The position numbers were made by a program, and so were the translations under genes. Under the pieces are notes generated by a model. That model saw only the letters and a list, made by a program, of their open reading frames with translations, was not told the DNA's origin and did not search any database. A stretch of DNA of 64,000 bases from Dendrophyllia cribrosa (lineage: Eukaryota; Cnidaria; Anthozoa; Scleractinia; Dendrophylliidae): assembly GCA_024195265.1 (NCBI GenBank), contig JAJLRJ010000005.1:28356473-28420472 (forward strand), given 5' to 3'. The first letter of the stretch is position 1. Each line of letters begins with the position of its first letter. Shown here one piece after another: positions 62,380-64,000 of the stretch.

Positions 62380-63775
62380 CGCATGATTAGTACTCAGTTT
62401 GTTACATCGAACTGTATGAGGTCTGCAACCTGCCAGTTCAGATGGACAATAATATTAAGTGTAAGCTGGCTGCATGATTAGTACTTTTATGTTACATTGA
62501 ACTTTAATCTTTAATCTTTAATCATTATTTATACACGGTAAAAATACACTGTATGAGGTGTGCCACTTGCCAGTTCAGATGGACAATAATATTAAGTGTA
62601 AGCTGGCTGCATGATTAGTACTTTTATGTTACATTGAACTGTATGAGGTGTGCCACTTGCCAGGTCAGATGGACAATAATATTAAGTGTAAGATGGCTGC
62701 ATGACTAGTACTTTTATGTTACATTGAACTGTATGAGGTGTGCCACTTGCCAGTTCAGATGGACAATAATATTAAGTGTAAGCTGGCTGCATGATTAGTA
62801 TACTTTTATATGTTACATTGAACTGTATGAGGTGTGCCACTTGCCAGTTCAGATGGACAATAATATTAAGTGTAGCTGGCTGCATGATTAGTACTTTTAT
62901 GTTACATCGAACTGTATGAGGTGTGCCACCGGCCAGTTCAGATGGGCCAACATATTAATTGCAAAATTAAACTAGCTAAATGATTAGTACTTTTATGTTA
63001 TATCGAACTGTATGAGGTGTGCCACCCGCCAGTTCAGATGGGCCAAAATATCAAGTGCAGACAAGCTGCATGATTAGTACTTTTATATTATATCGAACTG
63101 TATGAGGTGTGCCACCTGCCAGTTTAGATGTGCCAAAATATTAAATGCAAACTGGCTGCATGGTTGGTACTTTTATGTTACATTGAACTGTATGAGGTGT
63201 GCCACTTGTCAGTTCAGATGGACAATAATATTAAGTGTAAGCTGGCTGCATGATTAGTATACTTTTATATGTTACATTGAACTGTATGAGGTGTACCACC
63301 TGCCAGTTCAGATGGACAATAATATTAAGTGTAAGCTGGCTGCATGATTAGTAGTTTTATGTTACATCGAACTGTATGAGGTGTGCCACCGGCCAGTTCA
63401 GATGGGCCAAAATATTAAGTGCAAAATTAAACTAGCTGCATGATTAGTACTTTTATGTTATATCGAACTGTATGAGGTGTGCCACCTACCAGTTTAGATG
63501 CGCCAAAAATATTAAGTGTAAGCTGGCTGCATGATTAGTACTTTCATGTTGCATTGAACTGTATGAGGTGTGCCACTTGCCAGTAAATGTTCAGATGGAA
63601 AATAATATTAAGTGTAAGATTGCTGCACAATTAGTACTTTTATGCTATATTGAACTGTATGCGGTGTGCCACTTGCCAGACTTTCAGATGGACAATAATA
63701 TTAAGTGTAAGCTGGCCGCATGATTAGTACTTTTATGTTACATCGAACTGTATGAGCTGGCTGCGTGGTTTGTAG
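62380..63775 (+). repeat. Tandem array of about fifteen 88-98 bp units
   Basis: Each unit contains CTGTATGAGGTGTGCCAC, then CCAGTTCAGATGG, AATATTAAGTG, GCTGGCTGCATGATTAGTAC and TTTTATGTTACAT. CTGTATGAG occurs 15 times with spacing of 88-98 bp (one longer interval, 62410-62551, includes an insertion with TTTAATCTTTAATC). Units fall into variants such as ACAATAATAT versus GCCAAAATAT, which suggests a higher-order pattern. No open frame spans it. Confidence 0.92.
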
Positions 63776-64000
63776 TACTGTAGTGTTCAAGTCAGTGTAG
63801 GTCTTCAGTTTTTCCAGGAGAAATGCTTGCTCTACAATCTTGAATGTCTTTGAATATTTCAAGCTCAGGTGGACGTATAAAATGTAATTAAGTTGGCTGC
63901 CAGTCAGAATCACACAGAATGCAATGCAATTAACCTGGAATTATATTGCCGACACTGTATATTTATGATACTTAGCAAAGAAAGTCGTGGTCGTGAAGTA
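63776..64000. other. End of window; copy of a short dispersed repeat
   Basis: 63933-63967 (CTGGAATTATATTGCCGACA, then GTATATTTATG) matches 53419-53450. No gene is seen. Confidence 0.5.

Noticed and set aside
62380..63775. Regular direct repeats that could look like a CRISPR array
   Set aside because: Units are 88-98 bp and repeat throughout with no unique spacers, no leader and no cas genes, in a eukaryotic context. It is a satellite-like array.

Overview
The window is animal nuclear DNA, most likely cnidarian and plausibly a stony coral. It is AT-rich. It holds one multi-exon receptor tyrosine kinase gene with consensus GT/AG splice sites. The rest is almost all decayed transposable elements, foldback hairpins and microsatellites. 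The species call is an inference from the element families and the gene architecture, because no marker gene is present.

Host gene (3869-44329, + strand): eleven exons can be traced. They encode three fibronectin type III (FN3) domains, one transmembrane helix and a complete tyrosine kinase domain, and end in a stop at 44327-44329. Every exon junction agrees in phase, and the joined reading frame is 761 codons. The 5' exons (signal peptide, any further ectodomain) lie outside the window or were not recognised. The introns are up to 10.5 kb and are filled with mobile DNA.

0-11 kb: a dead Ty3/gypsy pol remnant, two 5'-truncated Penelope-like elements (PLEs) with GIY-YIG endonuclease ends and hammerhead ribozyme motifs, a MITE with a 7-bp target duplication, a cluster of TA-repeat-flanked palindromes, and a LINE 3' end with a GATA tail. 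12-20 kb: an 834-bp foldback, an internally deleted hAT element, a 145-nt poly-C tract and a 400-bp imperfect palindrome. 20-28 kb: a Tigger/pogo transposase pseudogene broken by an element carrying a RecQ-like helicase fragment, the transmembrane exon, then a minus-strand Ty3/gypsy element broken by a piggyBac-type MITE at TTAA. 28-44 kb: the kinase exons, with a palindromic PLE-like insertion bounded by a 13-bp target duplication and an ATCGA-rich hAT-like MITE.

47-51.5 kb: a nearly complete DIRS-type tyrosine-recombinase retrotransposon, with inverted terminal repeats, an internal complementary region, and gag, RT/RNase H and recombinase frames. The recombinase lacks its C-terminal catalytic part. 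54.5-61 kb: a DNA transposon with about 300-bp terminal inverted repeats and a decayed protein of about 1,190 residues ending in a cysteine-rich CXC domain. A Merlin-type transposon sits inside its right terminal repeat, flanked by an exact 8-bp target duplication. 62.4-63.8 kb: a tandem array of about fifteen 90-95 bp units.

The best candidates for something under-described are the long-TIR CXC element (54505-60988), the element with self-palindromic ends carrying a helicase fragment (20965-22269), and the hammerhead-bearing PLE ends. No CRISPR array, prokaryotic operon or functional RNA gene was found. All family assignments rest on reading motifs by eye.
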